Positions 28,173 through 37,435 are shown, counted from the first letter of the stretch. The stretch: DNA of 64,000 bases from G963676655 sp963676655 (GCA_963676655.2 CAXXKX010000003.1:4712001-4776000), one strand, 5' to 3'. Notes: a model not told the origin generated them from the letters alone. A program made the numbers and translations.

Positions 28173-30233
28173 ATGATTACCGAGGCATTAAGTGTTACAA
28201 ATAACACCGGTGTAACGATCAAATTTAACCATGACAGCGATGGGTACGGAATTGACCAGATTATGGTCAATGACCAGCCGTTGGGCCCACAACTTGCCGG
28301 ACCGCTGTTTTTTATACGCGTTTTTGATGAGGTGGCAAATGTGCTTCCGGTGCGGTTGCCGTTGCGTGACAACGGTGATTCTCCGCAAAAGTTTAAATGG
28401 ACCTTCAGCGGAACGCAAAAAGTCCTGAACGCCAACTTGACCATCACAGTAGAATTGCGGCTGCTGAAGGACATGTCGGCGATTACCATGGACATCATTG
28501 TCACTACTGATGATGTCGTGCCGGCCCGAATTGAAGCTGTGTTCTGCAAAAGTGCCAATCCGACCTATTGGCGGGCCAATGTTTACCCGTGGGCTGAAGA
28601 CGCGAGCCATCTGCCGGAAGATATCACCAGCGGTTCTTACTCTATTTACTGTGGAAACGATGAACTCCCCTCTTCGCCCTGGAATGACAAACTGCTTTCG
28701 TGGTCCGGGCTTCCGGCGGTTTTTTTCAGGAGTGAAAATCGTAGTATCAGTTTTCTCTTGGGCGTAACTAAAGACTGCGACTACGGAAAGCCCGGAACCT
28801 GGATGGAAGGCCTGAGCCTCGAGATGGAACCTGATGAGACAGTGCGCATTGTTACCGGTCAGAATTCCAGCATTCTGAAGCCCGGAACAGAATACCTCCT
28901 TCCCGTGCAGATCATATTTTCCGCCGATCCGGATTACTTGCTGCAGCCGGGAGATTTGGTAAAAACGTGGACAGCCCTTAATCACTATACCGCGGAAGCG
29001 ATTCCTCATCCTGTATTAAAAAACACAACGGCCATGATGGATTTCATGATAGAGGCGCGAAAAAATGCCAAATACTACATAAAAGGCGCCACATATCTTT
29101 GTGATCAACGTAGAAAAGGAATGTTTGATACATATATCATCAACACGCCGTTCAACATCTACCTGGATCTGCTTCTCGCAAAAAATACCGGGGACCCTAT
29201 TTGGCTCGAACGGGCAACCGAACAATTGGCGTGGCTGAAACGGATGCGCCTTGACGACATCTCCAATATCAATTTTGGGGCATTTTATCCCATCGCGCCA
29301 GGAGCGGCTGAGCCGAAATTCTATAATTACAAAAATGCCCGTAAGGAATTTGAAGTGGAACAAAATGCTCGTGCCGCCTATTGGCTTCTGAAAGTTGCCG
29401 AAGGGATGAAGAACAAAGAATTCCCGGCAATAACGAATCACGATGATTTAATTACTTACGCCCTGGAAACACTCTCGTGGGTAAAGAAACAGCAACAACC
29501 CGATGGTTCGATTCCGCAAAAAGTCAGTGATACCGGCGAGATCAATGATCCGCCGACTCCTGCACATACTTTGCTTGCATTCAGATGCGCCCATCAGGTC
29601 ACAAACGATAAAACATGGTTGGATGCAATGACGCTTGCTGAGAAATGGACTATGCAGAACAGCATTATTCCCGCCAAATTTTTTGGTGCGCATTCAGACT
29701 TACACCCGAGGGAATATGAAGAAGGGAGCATTCACGTCTTGATACAGTATGTGCTTTCCAGATATGAAGACACTGGACACCGTTTTTATGCGAAGCTGGC
29801 TGAATACATGGCCGCCATCAGTTTTTTATGGCGCTGCCCCAAGCAACTGTCATGGGTTGAGGAGCCGACCCAGGGATGCAATGTGGAACAGCCGCACTAT
29901 CTACAGTTCTCTCTTTACAGCTACTATTCGTTCAAGTATTTGAACTTTATCCGTATCAGCGAATTGACTAACGATCCATTCTTTGCTCAAGAGGGAAACT
30001 TCCTGCTGCGACAATCCGCTCACTGCATTGTAACGCAAGGCGAATGGGCGGGCGCCCACTATGAACGACTGGCTGATCCATGGGATGCACGAAAGGCTGA
30101 CACTACTCGCGAAGGGAAGATTGCCGATGGGAACATCTACGCCAGCGAACTCGCGCCCGAATTGCTGTATCAACTTATGGCATTGGAGCATCTTGCAAGT
30201 GAGCCCATTGTAAAACCGTCCCCCCAGGAGTAA
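28173..30233 (+). CDS. cytoplasmic six-hairpin-type (alpha/alpha-barrel) enzyme of unknown specificity
   Basis: 686 residues, ATG 28173 after GGAG. No signal peptide. The N-terminal ~270 residues are beta-rich (sandwich-like). From about 300 a helical toroid follows, with YLDLLLAKNTGDPIWLERAT, WVKKQQQPDGSIPQ and HTLLAFRCAHQVTNDKTW repeats, as in six-hairpin glycosidases and lyases. I cannot assign a CAZy family or catalytic residues with confidence. The next gene starts 2 bp after its stop (ribosome site CAGGAG inside this gene), so the two proteins are made together. Confidence 0.8.
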   Translation: MITEALSVTNNTGVTIKFNHDSDGYGIDQIMVNDQPLGPQLAGPLFFIRVFDEVANVLPVRLPLRDNGDSPQKFKWTFSGTQKVLNANLTITVELRLLKDMSAITMDIIVTTDDVVPARIEAVFCKSANPTYWRANVYPWAEDASHLPEDITSGSYSIYCGNDELPSSPWNDKLLSWSGLPAVFFRSENRSISFLLGVTKDCDYGKPGTWMEGLSLEMEPDETVRIVTGQNSSILKPGTEYLLPVQIIFSADPDYLLQPGDLVKTWTALNHYTAEAIPHPVLKNTTAMMDFMIEARKNAKYYIKGATYLCDQRRKGMFDTYIINTPFNIYLDLLLAKNTGDPIWLERATEQLAWLKRMRLDDISNINFGAFYPIAPGAAEPKFYNYKNARKEFEVEQNARAAYWLLKVAEGMKNKEFPAITNHDDLITYALETLSWVKKQQQPDGSIPQKVSDTGEINDPPTPAHTLLAFRCAHQVTNDKTWLDAMTLAEKWTMQNSIIPAKFFGAHSDLHPREYEEGSIHVLIQYVLSRYEDTGHRFYAKLAEYMAAISFLWRCPKQLSWVEEPTQGCNVEQPHYLQFSLYSYYSFKYLNFIRISELTNDPFFAQEGNFLLRQSAHCIVTQGEWAGAHYERLADPWDARKADTTREGKIADGNIYASELAPELLYQLMALEHLASEPIVKPSPQE

Positions 30234-30235
30234 TC

Positions 30236-31411
30236 ATGTCAGAAAGAATCAAAAAGTCTAAATCCATCAGTCAGGAGCCGTCGGCACTGACCTTGCCGAC
30301 AATTGATATTGCCGACGAGTGCTCCCGACATGTTATTATCGCCAAGGGAACCCCGGAACTCTATCAAGGACACGCGGATTGCGAATTGCTTTCGGATGGT
30401 AAAACAATGTTCTGTGTCTGGAGCTTAAACCATGGTTGGGGAGAACCATTACTTAAACGCAGTGAAGATGCGGGCATAACCTGGCATGAAATAAGCGTTC
30501 CGGCAAACTGGAACACATGGAATAAAGAAATAAACGGCAAGGGCAGCACCCTTGGCAGAGAAGGCAGAGCCTGGTTGCCGATGATTCATTTGCTGAGGGA
30601 CCCGGCCGGTTGCGAGCGACTTTTTATCTTTGACCGCGGACGGGAATATATGCAGATTCAAGCCGTATCTGAAGATCAAGGTTTGACTTGGACTCCTATG
30701 CATCACAATGGTCTGCATGGGATTGAACCTTCCATGAACATTATTGCTTCGCGTGACGGCCAAAAGCTCATGATGTGGAATTCAAATTGGGCAAACGGAA
30801 TTTTTCAGGCCGAATCGTTCGATGGCGGGTTGACTTGGCGCAATGAACGTCTGGTTGTTGACAATAGTAAATTTCCTGGAGCTCAATGGATTGAACCCGG
30901 AGTAATTCGATCGCCCGATGAAAGCTGTTTACTGATGCTGATTCGCGATTTTAAAAAAGGCTATAATTCAGTTTTCTCGGTAAGCGATAATGATGGAAAA
31001 ACATGGTCTCCGCTTAAACGCCTGACTCCGGAATTAACCGGCGACCGGCATTGCCCTTTCTATGCGCCTGATGGACGCTTGATCGTCCTGATGCGTGACA
31101 CATTATTAAATGGTTCCAGTCCGACCCAAGGCCATTTCATCGCTTGGATCGGCACTTGGGAGGATATTATCGCCGGTCAATCGGGGCAGTACCGGGTGAA
31201 ACTGCTGCATGACCATCCAGATGGAGGGGACTGCGGATATTCGAGCGCCAAAATATTGCCGGATGGTACTATTGTCGCAACAACTTATATTAGATACATG
31301 CCGGGCGCCGAGTATCACTCTGTCGTCAGTACGCGTTTTAAATTAGAAGAACTGGACCAAATACTATCATACAAACAACGTCTGTTGGCGCCGCTTAAAG
31401 CGGATAGTTAA
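30236..31411 (+). CDS. sialidase-like (BNR/Asp-box) protein, no signal peptide
   Basis: 391 residues, beta-propeller with four Asp boxes: SEDAGITWHE, SEDQGLTWTP, SFDGGLTWRN and SDNDGKTWSP. No export signal, so cytoplasmic. Coupled to the preceding gene (2-bp gap) and followed after 13 bp by the RraA-like gene. It is related in fold to the protein at 22247-23464. Sialidase activity is possible, but many members of this superfamily act on other substrates. Its company (FAD oxidoreductase, RraA-like, GH36) hints at an unusual sugar acid or unsaturated sugar (inference). Confidence 0.85.
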   Translation: MSERIKKSKSISQEPSALTLPTIDIADECSRHVIIAKGTPELYQGHADCELLSDGKTMFCVWSLNHGWGEPLLKRSEDAGITWHEISVPANWNTWNKEINGKGSTLGREGRAWLPMIHLLRDPAGCERLFIFDRGREYMQIQAVSEDQGLTWTPMHHNGLHGIEPSMNIIASRDGQKLMMWNSNWANGIFQAESFDGGLTWRNERLVVDNSKFPGAQWIEPGVIRSPDESCLLMLIRDFKKGYNSVFSVSDNDGKTWSPLKRLTPELTGDRHCPFYAPDGRLIVLMRDTLLNGSSPTQGHFIAWIGTWEDIIAGQSGQYRVKLLHDHPDGGDCGYSSAKILPDGTIVATTYIRYMPGAEYHSVVSTRFKLEELDQILSYKQRLLAPLKADS

Positions 31412-31424
31412 TAAAGGACAACGT

Positions 31425-32111
31425 ATGAACAAATACCTCAAAACGCCCATTGAGAAGTGTCGAGATGAACTTTTCTCGGCGGTGATCGGTGATGTAATGG
31501 ACTCCCTCGGCTACACACAGCAGTTTCTGCCGCCAGATATTCAACCTTTGCATCCGGATATGATTATCTGCGGACGTGCTATGACGGTTTTGGCCGCCGA
31601 TGACGATGGTGGCGAAGTTTCAGGGCGCAAGAATGAATTATTAACCCGGCCTTTCGGTCTCATGTTACAGGCGCTTGACGACTTAAAAAACGGCGAAGTA
31701 TACATTTGTTCAGGAGTTTCGCCGCGTTATGCCCTGTGGGGAGAGTTAATGAGCACTGCGGCCCGGAATTGCGGAGCCGTCGGCGCGGTGCTTAATGGCT
31801 ACTCAAGAGATACTCGCGGAATTCTCAAGCTTGGTTTTCCGACTTTTTCTATGGGATGTTATGCACAAGACCAACGTCCGCGCGGAAAAGTGATCGACTT
31901 TCGTTGCCGAATTCAGTTCGGCGACGTCTTCATTAAGCCCGGAGACCTGATCTTTGGAGATATGGACGGCGTTTGTGTCATTCCACAAGTAATTGAAGAT
32001 GAGGTGATCGGCAGAGCATTTAAAAAAGCAAACGGCGAGAAAGTTGTTTTTGAAGCCATTAAGGGTGGAATGGGAGCGCAAGCTGCATGGGATAAATTCG
32101 GGATTATGTAA
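31425..32111 (+). CDS. RraA-like protein (HMG/CHA aldolase-type fold)
   Basis: 228 residues, ATG 31425 after AAAGGAC. Typical RraA-fold features: SAVIGDVMDSLG near the N-terminus, GELMSTAARNCGAVGAVLNG (106-125), the catalytic-type Arg-Asp pair SRDTRG (R128, D129), and GDLIFGDMDGVCVIP. In this superfamily the arginine and aspartate support divalent-metal-dependent aldolase or decarboxylase reactions on oxo-acids (for example 4-hydroxy-4-methyl-2-oxoglutarate); RNase E inhibition holds only for a subgroup. In this operon a carbon-carbon cleavage of a sugar-derived oxo-acid is the more likely job. Confidence 0.9.
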   Translation: MNKYLKTPIEKCRDELFSAVIGDVMDSLGYTQQFLPPDIQPLHPDMIICGRAMTVLAADDDGGEVSGRKNELLTRPFGLMLQALDDLKNGEVYICSGVSPRYALWGELMSTAARNCGAVGAVLNGYSRDTRGILKLGFPTFSMGCYAQDQRPRGKVIDFRCRIQFGDVFIKPGDLIFGDMDGVCVIPQVIEDEVIGRAFKKANGEKVVFEAIKGGMGAQAAWDKFGIM

Positions 32112-32194
32112 TATTTATGCCATATGCTTTCCTTATACAGAAATTTAATGTTATGAGGATGAATAATATCTTTACACCATAAGAAAGCCATATC

Positions 32195-34372
32195 ATGAGG
32201 ATAAACCTTAACAATAATTCATTTATAGATTTTTTTACTCCTGCTCCTGAAATTGTTGGGGAAGAACTGGCTGTTCCAGAGTTTGACAATAACGGCAAAG
32301 CCGATTTGAAGAATCTGAAACTCCAGCGTAATGTACAGAAAGAATCTGATTCTGCTACGAGTATCGAACTTACATTGACTAATTGCAGAGATACGCCAAT
32401 TAACCTTAACGCTCTCAAGCCAATAAAAATAATAAATTCTCCTTTAGGGAATGTGCCTTTCGAACAATATATCGTCAATCGTTTAGCTCGGCAGAAAAAT
32501 GATATCCCCGGCCAGTTCAAGCCGGTATTGCAGGACCGTAACATGTTGGACGCGGCATTTTCCAGTGCTGAAGTAGTAGCGGGAGGAGGAATATCATGGA
32601 GTGAATTTGACTCTCCTGACGCCGTATTGCCAACAGCATTTCATTGTGATCCCGGCCTTGTAGTTCTATCCCCTGGGAATTCCGCCTTGTTTATTGGTTT
32701 TGATGGTCAAACCAGGCATTTAAGTGATATTGTATTTAGCAGTAGTCAAGACAGGAACAGCTTTGATTCAATAGAGGCGATTGCTGAATTTGACGGAATC
32801 AAACTAAATCCCGGAGAGACCTGCAAAACGCATCGACTAATTATTGATTCAGGTTCACATGAAAGGGAATTATTTATAAGACATGTTGATCGCGTAGCAA
32901 ACAACTACGGAGTAAGAATACCAAAGCCAAGATCCGTCTATTGTACATGGTATTATTATGGTGAGGATATTGATGCGGCAGAAGTTCAGGCGAACCTGGA
33001 GTCTTTGCGTCATTCTCCTGTCGATTTTAATGTTTTTCAGATTGACATGGGGTGGGAAAACTATTTTGGCGATTGGGAACCCCACTTTAAAAGTTTTCCA
33101 GAGGGAATGAAGGCAATTGCTGATACGATAAAAGCAGCCGGATACAGTCCTGGAATTTGGACCGCTCCTTTTGTCATTGATCCCAGGTCACAAGCCGCAA
33201 AAAATTATTCAGATATTATTCTTATGGACAAGACTGGAAATCCCTGCATGTTTCAGTGTGCCAAAGGCGCTTGTTATACCATTGATCCTTTTGCTGAACG
33301 AGCAGGGGAATTCCTTAAGGATATTTTTGAAAGATTAAAAAGTTGGGGATATTATTATCACAAGTTAGACTTTATGCGTGCGGTGTTCATTCATGAAAAT
33401 GCTCAATTTAGAGAGCCTGCGCATACGCGGGCGGAAGCCTACCGGAAAGGCCTGGAACTGATTCGGGAAGCTGTCGGGAATGACGCAATTATTAATGCCT
33501 GCGGCGGTCTGTACGAGGGATCAGCCGGTTTAGCTGATATTGTTCGCCTGGGCGCAGACTTGCGCGGACATTGGGAAGGTGAAGGCTCTAATATATGCGC
33601 TTATACTACAAGAATCAAGCAAAATATTTCACGTAATTTTTACAAGGCGTTGTTTGCAGTAGACCCTGATGCTTTACAGTTACGGAGGAATGACGTTGTC
33701 TGGAAAAACAATCCGTCCAATGCACATCTTTCAATGGGTAAATTCACTGATGAAGAAGCTTTTTCAATTGTTGTTAATCAATTTTTGGCTGGCAGTATAG
33801 TATGCTTTTCTGAAAGGTTGAAATTTATCGATAATGATCGCCGCTCATTACTTCACAAAGTTATCCCGGCATACTCTCAGCCAGCTCGATATTTTGGGAT
33901 GTGGACAGAATATTTGCCGGAACTCTATTCAACCAGCTTTACCGGACATCCTGACTTGCCGGACTGGAGCGTGGTTTCAATGTGCAACTGGAATAGTCTT
34001 GAAGAGAAAACAATTTCATTCATCCCTGAAAATGTTCCAGATATTCCTGTGGCGGATAAATATGCGGCTTTTGAACTGAAGAATCAAGTTTTTCTTGGAA
34101 TCTTTTCCCACTCAGATATTATTGAATTGAAAATTCCGGCACATGCTAGTCGAGTACTCAGGCTTACCCCGCTTCCAGCTTATGGAAAATTTATGGTTGC
34201 CACCAACCTTAATCTTAGCTCGGGCATGGAATTGGCCGTATATAATGATGGAAATGCTCAATTGCGAGATGAGATATCCTGTTCACAGATAAGCTTGTCT
34301 ATAATGGATTATCAGAAAAATTCCACCACTTTAAACAAAATCATTATAAAAAACTTAAAATCTGTAATTTGA
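32195..34372 (+). CDS. GH36-family alpha-galactosidase-like enzyme, cytoplasmic
   Basis: 725 residues, no signal peptide. N-terminal beta-sandwich (to about 240). Then a TIM barrel with CTWYYYG, FQIDMGWENYFGDWEP, KLDF (D392, expected nucleophile) and GGLYEGSAGLADIVRLGADL (D455 is a candidate acid/base). A C-terminal sandwich follows. The arrangement fits GH36/clan GH-D retaining alpha-galactosidases or alpha-N-acetylgalactosaminidases. The stop TGA (34370-34372) is the first triplet of the terminal repeat of an inserted element. Removing that element would extend the frame by about ten residues, so the C-terminus was probably shortened by insertion. Confidence 0.88.
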   Translation: MRINLNNNSFIDFFTPAPEIVGEELAVPEFDNNGKADLKNLKLQRNVQKESDSATSIELTLTNCRDTPINLNALKPIKIINSPLGNVPFEQYIVNRLARQKNDIPGQFKPVLQDRNMLDAAFSSAEVVAGGGISWSEFDSPDAVLPTAFHCDPGLVVLSPGNSALFIGFDGQTRHLSDIVFSSSQDRNSFDSIEAIAEFDGIKLNPGETCKTHRLIIDSGSHERELFIRHVDRVANNYGVRIPKPRSVYCTWYYYGEDIDAAEVQANLESLRHSPVDFNVFQIDMGWENYFGDWEPHFKSFPEGMKAIADTIKAAGYSPGIWTAPFVIDPRSQAAKNYSDIILMDKTGNPCMFQCAKGACYTIDPFAERAGEFLKDIFERLKSWGYYYHKLDFMRAVFIHENAQFREPAHTRAEAYRKGLELIREAVGNDAIINACGGLYEGSAGLADIVRLGADLRGHWEGEGSNICAYTTRIKQNISRNFYKALFAVDPDALQLRRNDVVWKNNPSNAHLSMGKFTDEEAFSIVVNQFLAGSIVCFSERLKFIDNDRRSLLHKVIPAYSQPARYFGMWTEYLPELYSTSFTGHPDLPDWSVVSMCNWNSLEEKTISFIPENVPDIPVADKYAAFELKNQVFLGIFSHSDIIELKIPAHASRVLRLTPLPAYGKFMVATNLNLSSGMELAVYNDGNAQLRDEISCSQISLSIMDYQKNSTTLNKIIIKNLKSVI

Positions 34373-34819
34373 AAAAGTAAACGCACATACTAAAAATGGA
34401 GTGTGTGCAATTAGTTTGACAAAAACAGGTATGTGCATTTAGTATGACAAATCCATTGATAGTCGCATCGCAAGAGTTATGCATAGGGCACGCTCCGACG
34501 AGAATGGGTCACTCAACTCGTCGGAGTCGGAGCGCGAACTGTGTGTAACTCGGTTGCATCTTCGTAAAGGTGTGATATGTTGTCGATAAATAATTTTGGC
34601 AAAATATATGGTGTGAGTTTAGTGTGTCCGAAAAACCGGCTGAGCGTAACGCCATGGGAATTTATAGTCTTTTTTGTCAGAGTAGACGTACAAAACAGAT
34701 GTTTTTTTGTCTCTTGAGAAGAAAAATTCACCCCCTTTTTTGCCGTTTGTCAGACTAAAAGCACGACATTTCCTAGGTAACGTGCGTTTAATCTGACAAA
34801 TGTGCGTTTACTTTTTCAA
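34369..34819. mobile_element. 451-bp non-coding element with 19-bp perfect inverted ends and internal repeats
   Basis: TTGAAAAAGTAAACGCACA (34369-34387) is the exact inverse of 34801-34819. Inside are related ~20-bp repeats: TGTGCAATTAGTTTGACAAA (34404-34423), TGTGCATTTAGTATGACAAA (34432-34451), CGTGCGTTTAATCTGACAAA (34781-34800) and an inverted version (TTTGTCAGACTAAAAGCAC, 34746-34764). Multiple terminal repeats of this kind are known from IS21-family ends, but no istA/istB-like frame remains. A GC-rich hairpin occupies the middle (near 34490-34535). A possible 3-bp duplication (ATT) flanks it. Likely a MITE or internal-deletion derivative. Confidence 0.7.
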
Positions 34820-34865
34820 TTGACCAAAACTTAAAATCAAACTTTTGCAAATAAGGATTATCCAT

Positions 34866-35930
34866 GTGAAAATGCCTACGAAAAGTATTCTGAATAAACC
34901 ATCTGAATTCGGAGATCGGGAATATAGGTTCCATTCTCCGCTCGAAGCTCCTTTCGAAATATCGGGGTTGCCCTGGCTTAAGGAAAACAATTTCAAATTC
35001 TGCCGTCTGCCGGAAAAAATCCTGCCGGATTGTAGTGAAGGAGTGAGAGAGTTGGCGTGGAACACTTCGGGTACAGCAATCAGATTTAAAACCGACTCCG
35101 CTTTTATAGCAGTGATAGCCGAATTACGTGACGCTGATATTCTGTCGACTATGCCGATATCGGGGAAATCAGGTTTTGATTTGTATTTGGGCAAAAACAA
35201 AAATAAAAAATTCAGTAAAAACATTTTCCCCGAACTCCATCAGACCTCAATGGCGAAACCGATAGCTGAAAATCTACCGGGGGAAATGACCGAATACACT
35301 ATTTATCTACCTCTTTTCAATGGCGTGAATGAGATGCGGCTAGGTTTGAGTCCGGGAGCAAATATAGAAGCGCCATCAAGATATTCGATCGAAACGCCGA
35401 TTCTTTTTTACGGTTCCTCAATAACTCAGGGGAGATGCGCATCAAGGCCGGGAAACTCCTACACCAACATCGTGAGCCGAAACCTTGATGCCAATTCCAT
35501 AAATCTGGGTTTCAGCGGCAATGCCAAAGGAGAAGCTCTTCTGGCGGAAATAATTGCGTCTTTGGAGCTCTCCATGTTTGTGATGGATTACGATCACAAC
35601 GCCCCCAACAAGGAGCATTTGGCGGAGACTCATGAAAAATTCTTCAAAATTTTCAGGAAACAATGTCCGCATACGCCTGTGCTTATCGCGTCAAAGTGCG
35701 ATTGTGATAGAGATGTGGAAATCAACAGGCAACGGCGTGATATAATAAGGAAAACCTGGGAAAATGCAATTAACGCAGGCGATAAAAATACCTATTTCCT
35801 GGACGGGAATAGACTATTCGGCAATTTCAACCGCGACTCCTGTACCGTTGACGGATGCCATCCCAATGATCTGGGCTTCATGAGAATGGCTGAAGCGTTC
35901 ATATCAACCATTGAGGGTATCCTGACTTAA
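34866..35930 (+). CDS. SGNH/GDSL-type hydrolase
   Basis: About 354 residues from GTG 34866, which is 9 bp after AAGGAT; ATG 34872 is the alternative. The N-terminal beta-domain (to about 165) resembles SGNH_N. The catalytic part shows block I FYGSSITQG with the serine, FSGNAKGE (block II Gly), and VDGCHPNDLGF with the D-x-x-H pair. No signal peptide. Acyl-ester removal from sugars (a carbohydrate esterase role) is the likely function. It follows the GH36 gene across the inserted element, which may have separated it from the operon promoter. Confidence 0.85.
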   Translation: MKMPTKSILNKPSEFGDREYRFHSPLEAPFEISGLPWLKENNFKFCRLPEKILPDCSEGVRELAWNTSGTAIRFKTDSAFIAVIAELRDADILSTMPISGKSGFDLYLGKNKNKKFSKNIFPELHQTSMAKPIAENLPGEMTEYTIYLPLFNGVNEMRLGLSPGANIEAPSRYSIETPILFYGSSITQGRCASRPGNSYTNIVSRNLDANSINLGFSGNAKGEALLAEIIASLELSMFVMDYDHNAPNKEHLAETHEKFFKIFRKQCPHTPVLIASKCDCDRDVEINRQRRDIIRKTWENAINAGDKNTYFLDGNRLFGNFNRDSCTVDGCHPNDLGFMRMAEAFISTIEGILT

Positions 35931-36331
35931 CATGGCTGGAAAACAACTATCATAATCAAAATGTTTGCGGATATTCGCCGCCGTGGCTTTTGGCAAACTC
36001 AAAAACCCGGTAAGGCGGTCCGTTACAGTCGCCAACGTATACCCGGGCGAAAGTCTTTTTAGTTCTGCCGTTGCCGGGATATTGGCAATACCTCTTTGAA
36101 TATATTCAGCGGAACGATAAAATACTATCGGTGATTATGCCTTTCCCATTTTCGAATTCATTGGGATGTGTATTCCGCTATTACATCTGAACCTGATCTT
36201 AACCTCTGGGATATTTTGAGCTGAAATACCTTAATTTCGGGTGTTTTCCGGGTATAATACTATGATGTGCCGTTTATCTGCTGGATAGGCGGCTTTTTTG
36301 TGTCCGGAAAATAAAATGAAAGGGATTGAGG
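35931..36331. other. 401-bp spacer with a hairpin-T element
   Basis: No gene with a start. A minus-strand frame of ~55 codons without ATG (AEYIQRGIANIPATAELKRL onward) could be a remnant, not identified. A TATAAT at 36253-36258 and a terminator-like hairpin (36269-36299) precede the clamp-like gene. Confidence 0.5.
36269..36299 (+). terminator. terminator-like hairpin ahead of the clamp-like gene
   Basis: GCCGTTTATC (36269-36278) pairs with GATAGGCGGC (36284-36293) using two G-U pairs, with a 5-base loop, then six T (36294-36299). It ends 32 bp before ATG 36332. It may end upstream transcription or act as a leader terminator for the next gene. Confidence 0.6.
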
Positions 36332-37048
36332 ATGAAGATCGTTATTTCACTCAAGGAATTGAAAGAGGCCGTGGCTGGGCTGTCGCGGGTTGTCAATGGG
36401 AGAGGATCGTTGGCGGTGTTGTCAGCAGTAAAAATCAATGCGAAGAGGATTACTGGAACGAATCTCTCAGAATATCTCTCCATAAAGATAGATGGATCCG
36501 GGAATGGTGAATTCATTATTGACTTCAAGGAACTGAAGGAGTTTCTCAAGAGAAGTCAGAAGACTGGAGAAGTGATGTTTGATATTGCTGATGACCGGGT
36601 ATTCGCGCATTATCAGTACAAGGACAAACCGGTGGAACATACTTTTGTCAGATTGCCGGAGAAGGACTGGCCGGAAGGTTCGGTATTTATTGCCAAGCCG
36701 GAGAAGATCACGGCAGATGCGCTGGAAGCGGTTATGCCGGTGTTGCCGTTGGCTTCGAAAGATGACTCCCGGCGCACGCTGAACGGCGTGTTGCTGGAAC
36801 CTGGAGCCATTGTCGCCTCTGACGGTAAACAGTTGGTCAAGTTTCATGAACAAACCAGCGTCACTGATAAGGTTATTCTGCCGAAGACCAAGGTGCTATC
36901 CAGCGGGATGTTATCCGATCAAGACGGCACGATTGCCCAGAACAAATGCTATTGTCAGATCATCAGCGGACCTTGGGAATACGCTGTCAAGGGTATTGCC
37001 GGGAATTATCCGCAGTATCAGTATGTGATCCCGAAAGATAGCGAGTAA
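36332..37048 (+). CDS. DnaN-like sliding clamp of only two domains
   Basis: 238 residues from ATG 36332 (AAAGGGA seven bases upstream). The N-terminus (MKIVISLKELKEAVAGLSRV) and the LAVLSAVKI stretch align with domain 1 of the bacterial DNA polymerase III beta subunit. The next domain ends with GIAGNYPQYQYVIPKDSE, matching the F-P-x-Y-x-x-V-(I/L)-P-K end of domain 2. Normal beta clamps have about 370 residues and three domains; here the third domain is absent and the stop falls at the domain border. It is isolated among glycan genes. It could be an element-encoded or degenerate clamp paralogue. Confidence 0.75.
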   Translation: MKIVISLKELKEAVAGLSRVVNGRGSLAVLSAVKINAKRITGTNLSEYLSIKIDGSGNGEFIIDFKELKEFLKRSQKTGEVMFDIADDRVFAHYQYKDKPVEHTFVRLPEKDWPEGSVFIAKPEKITADALEAVMPVLPLASKDDSRRTLNGVLLEPGAIVASDGKQLVKFHEQTSVTDKVILPKTKVLSSGMLSDQDGTIAQNKCYCQIISGPWEYAVKGIAGNYPQYQYVIPKDSE

Positions 37049-37435
37049 AGGTCTTCTCCATTGAATATGCCCGTAAAATGATGTCATCATAAGGATGATT
37101 CTCCACGCCGAACTCATAAGCATCGTCTGAGAACAAATGAAACTCAACCGGGTGATAATCCACTTTGGTTTGATACCTGCTTTTCAGAGGTATTTGCTCG
37201 ATATGAACTACTTATCATATCAGCAAAATAAAACCAGTGAACAGCAAGCATCCGCATAATTATGAATTAACTTAAAAAATCAATAAGTCCCCCATCTCAC
37301 GGAGCAGAGCAGCTAATTCAAGCATTTTTTACAATAAATGTTTCGACCGTCAAGTTGGCAATGCAGTTTAATTACGCCTTTTTCCTTGCGGAGCGTTACC
37401 CAGTTATATACACTCAAACAAAGGGCAACAGCTAT
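37049..37435. other. 387-bp spacer between convergent genes
   Basis: No supported gene. A short minus-strand open stretch (YHPVEFHLFSDDAYEFGVEN and following) without start or ribosome site may be a remnant. I cannot name it. Confidence 0.45.

Noticed and set aside
34513..34731. 72-codon minus frame inside the terminal-repeat element as a transposase relic
   Set aside because: No helix-turn-helix or DDE-like residues and the frame spans the GC-rich hairpin; not supported.
36911..37147. Minus-strand frame overlapping the clamp-like gene end
   Set aside because: Antisense shadow; composition follows the plus-strand codon pattern of the clamp-like gene.
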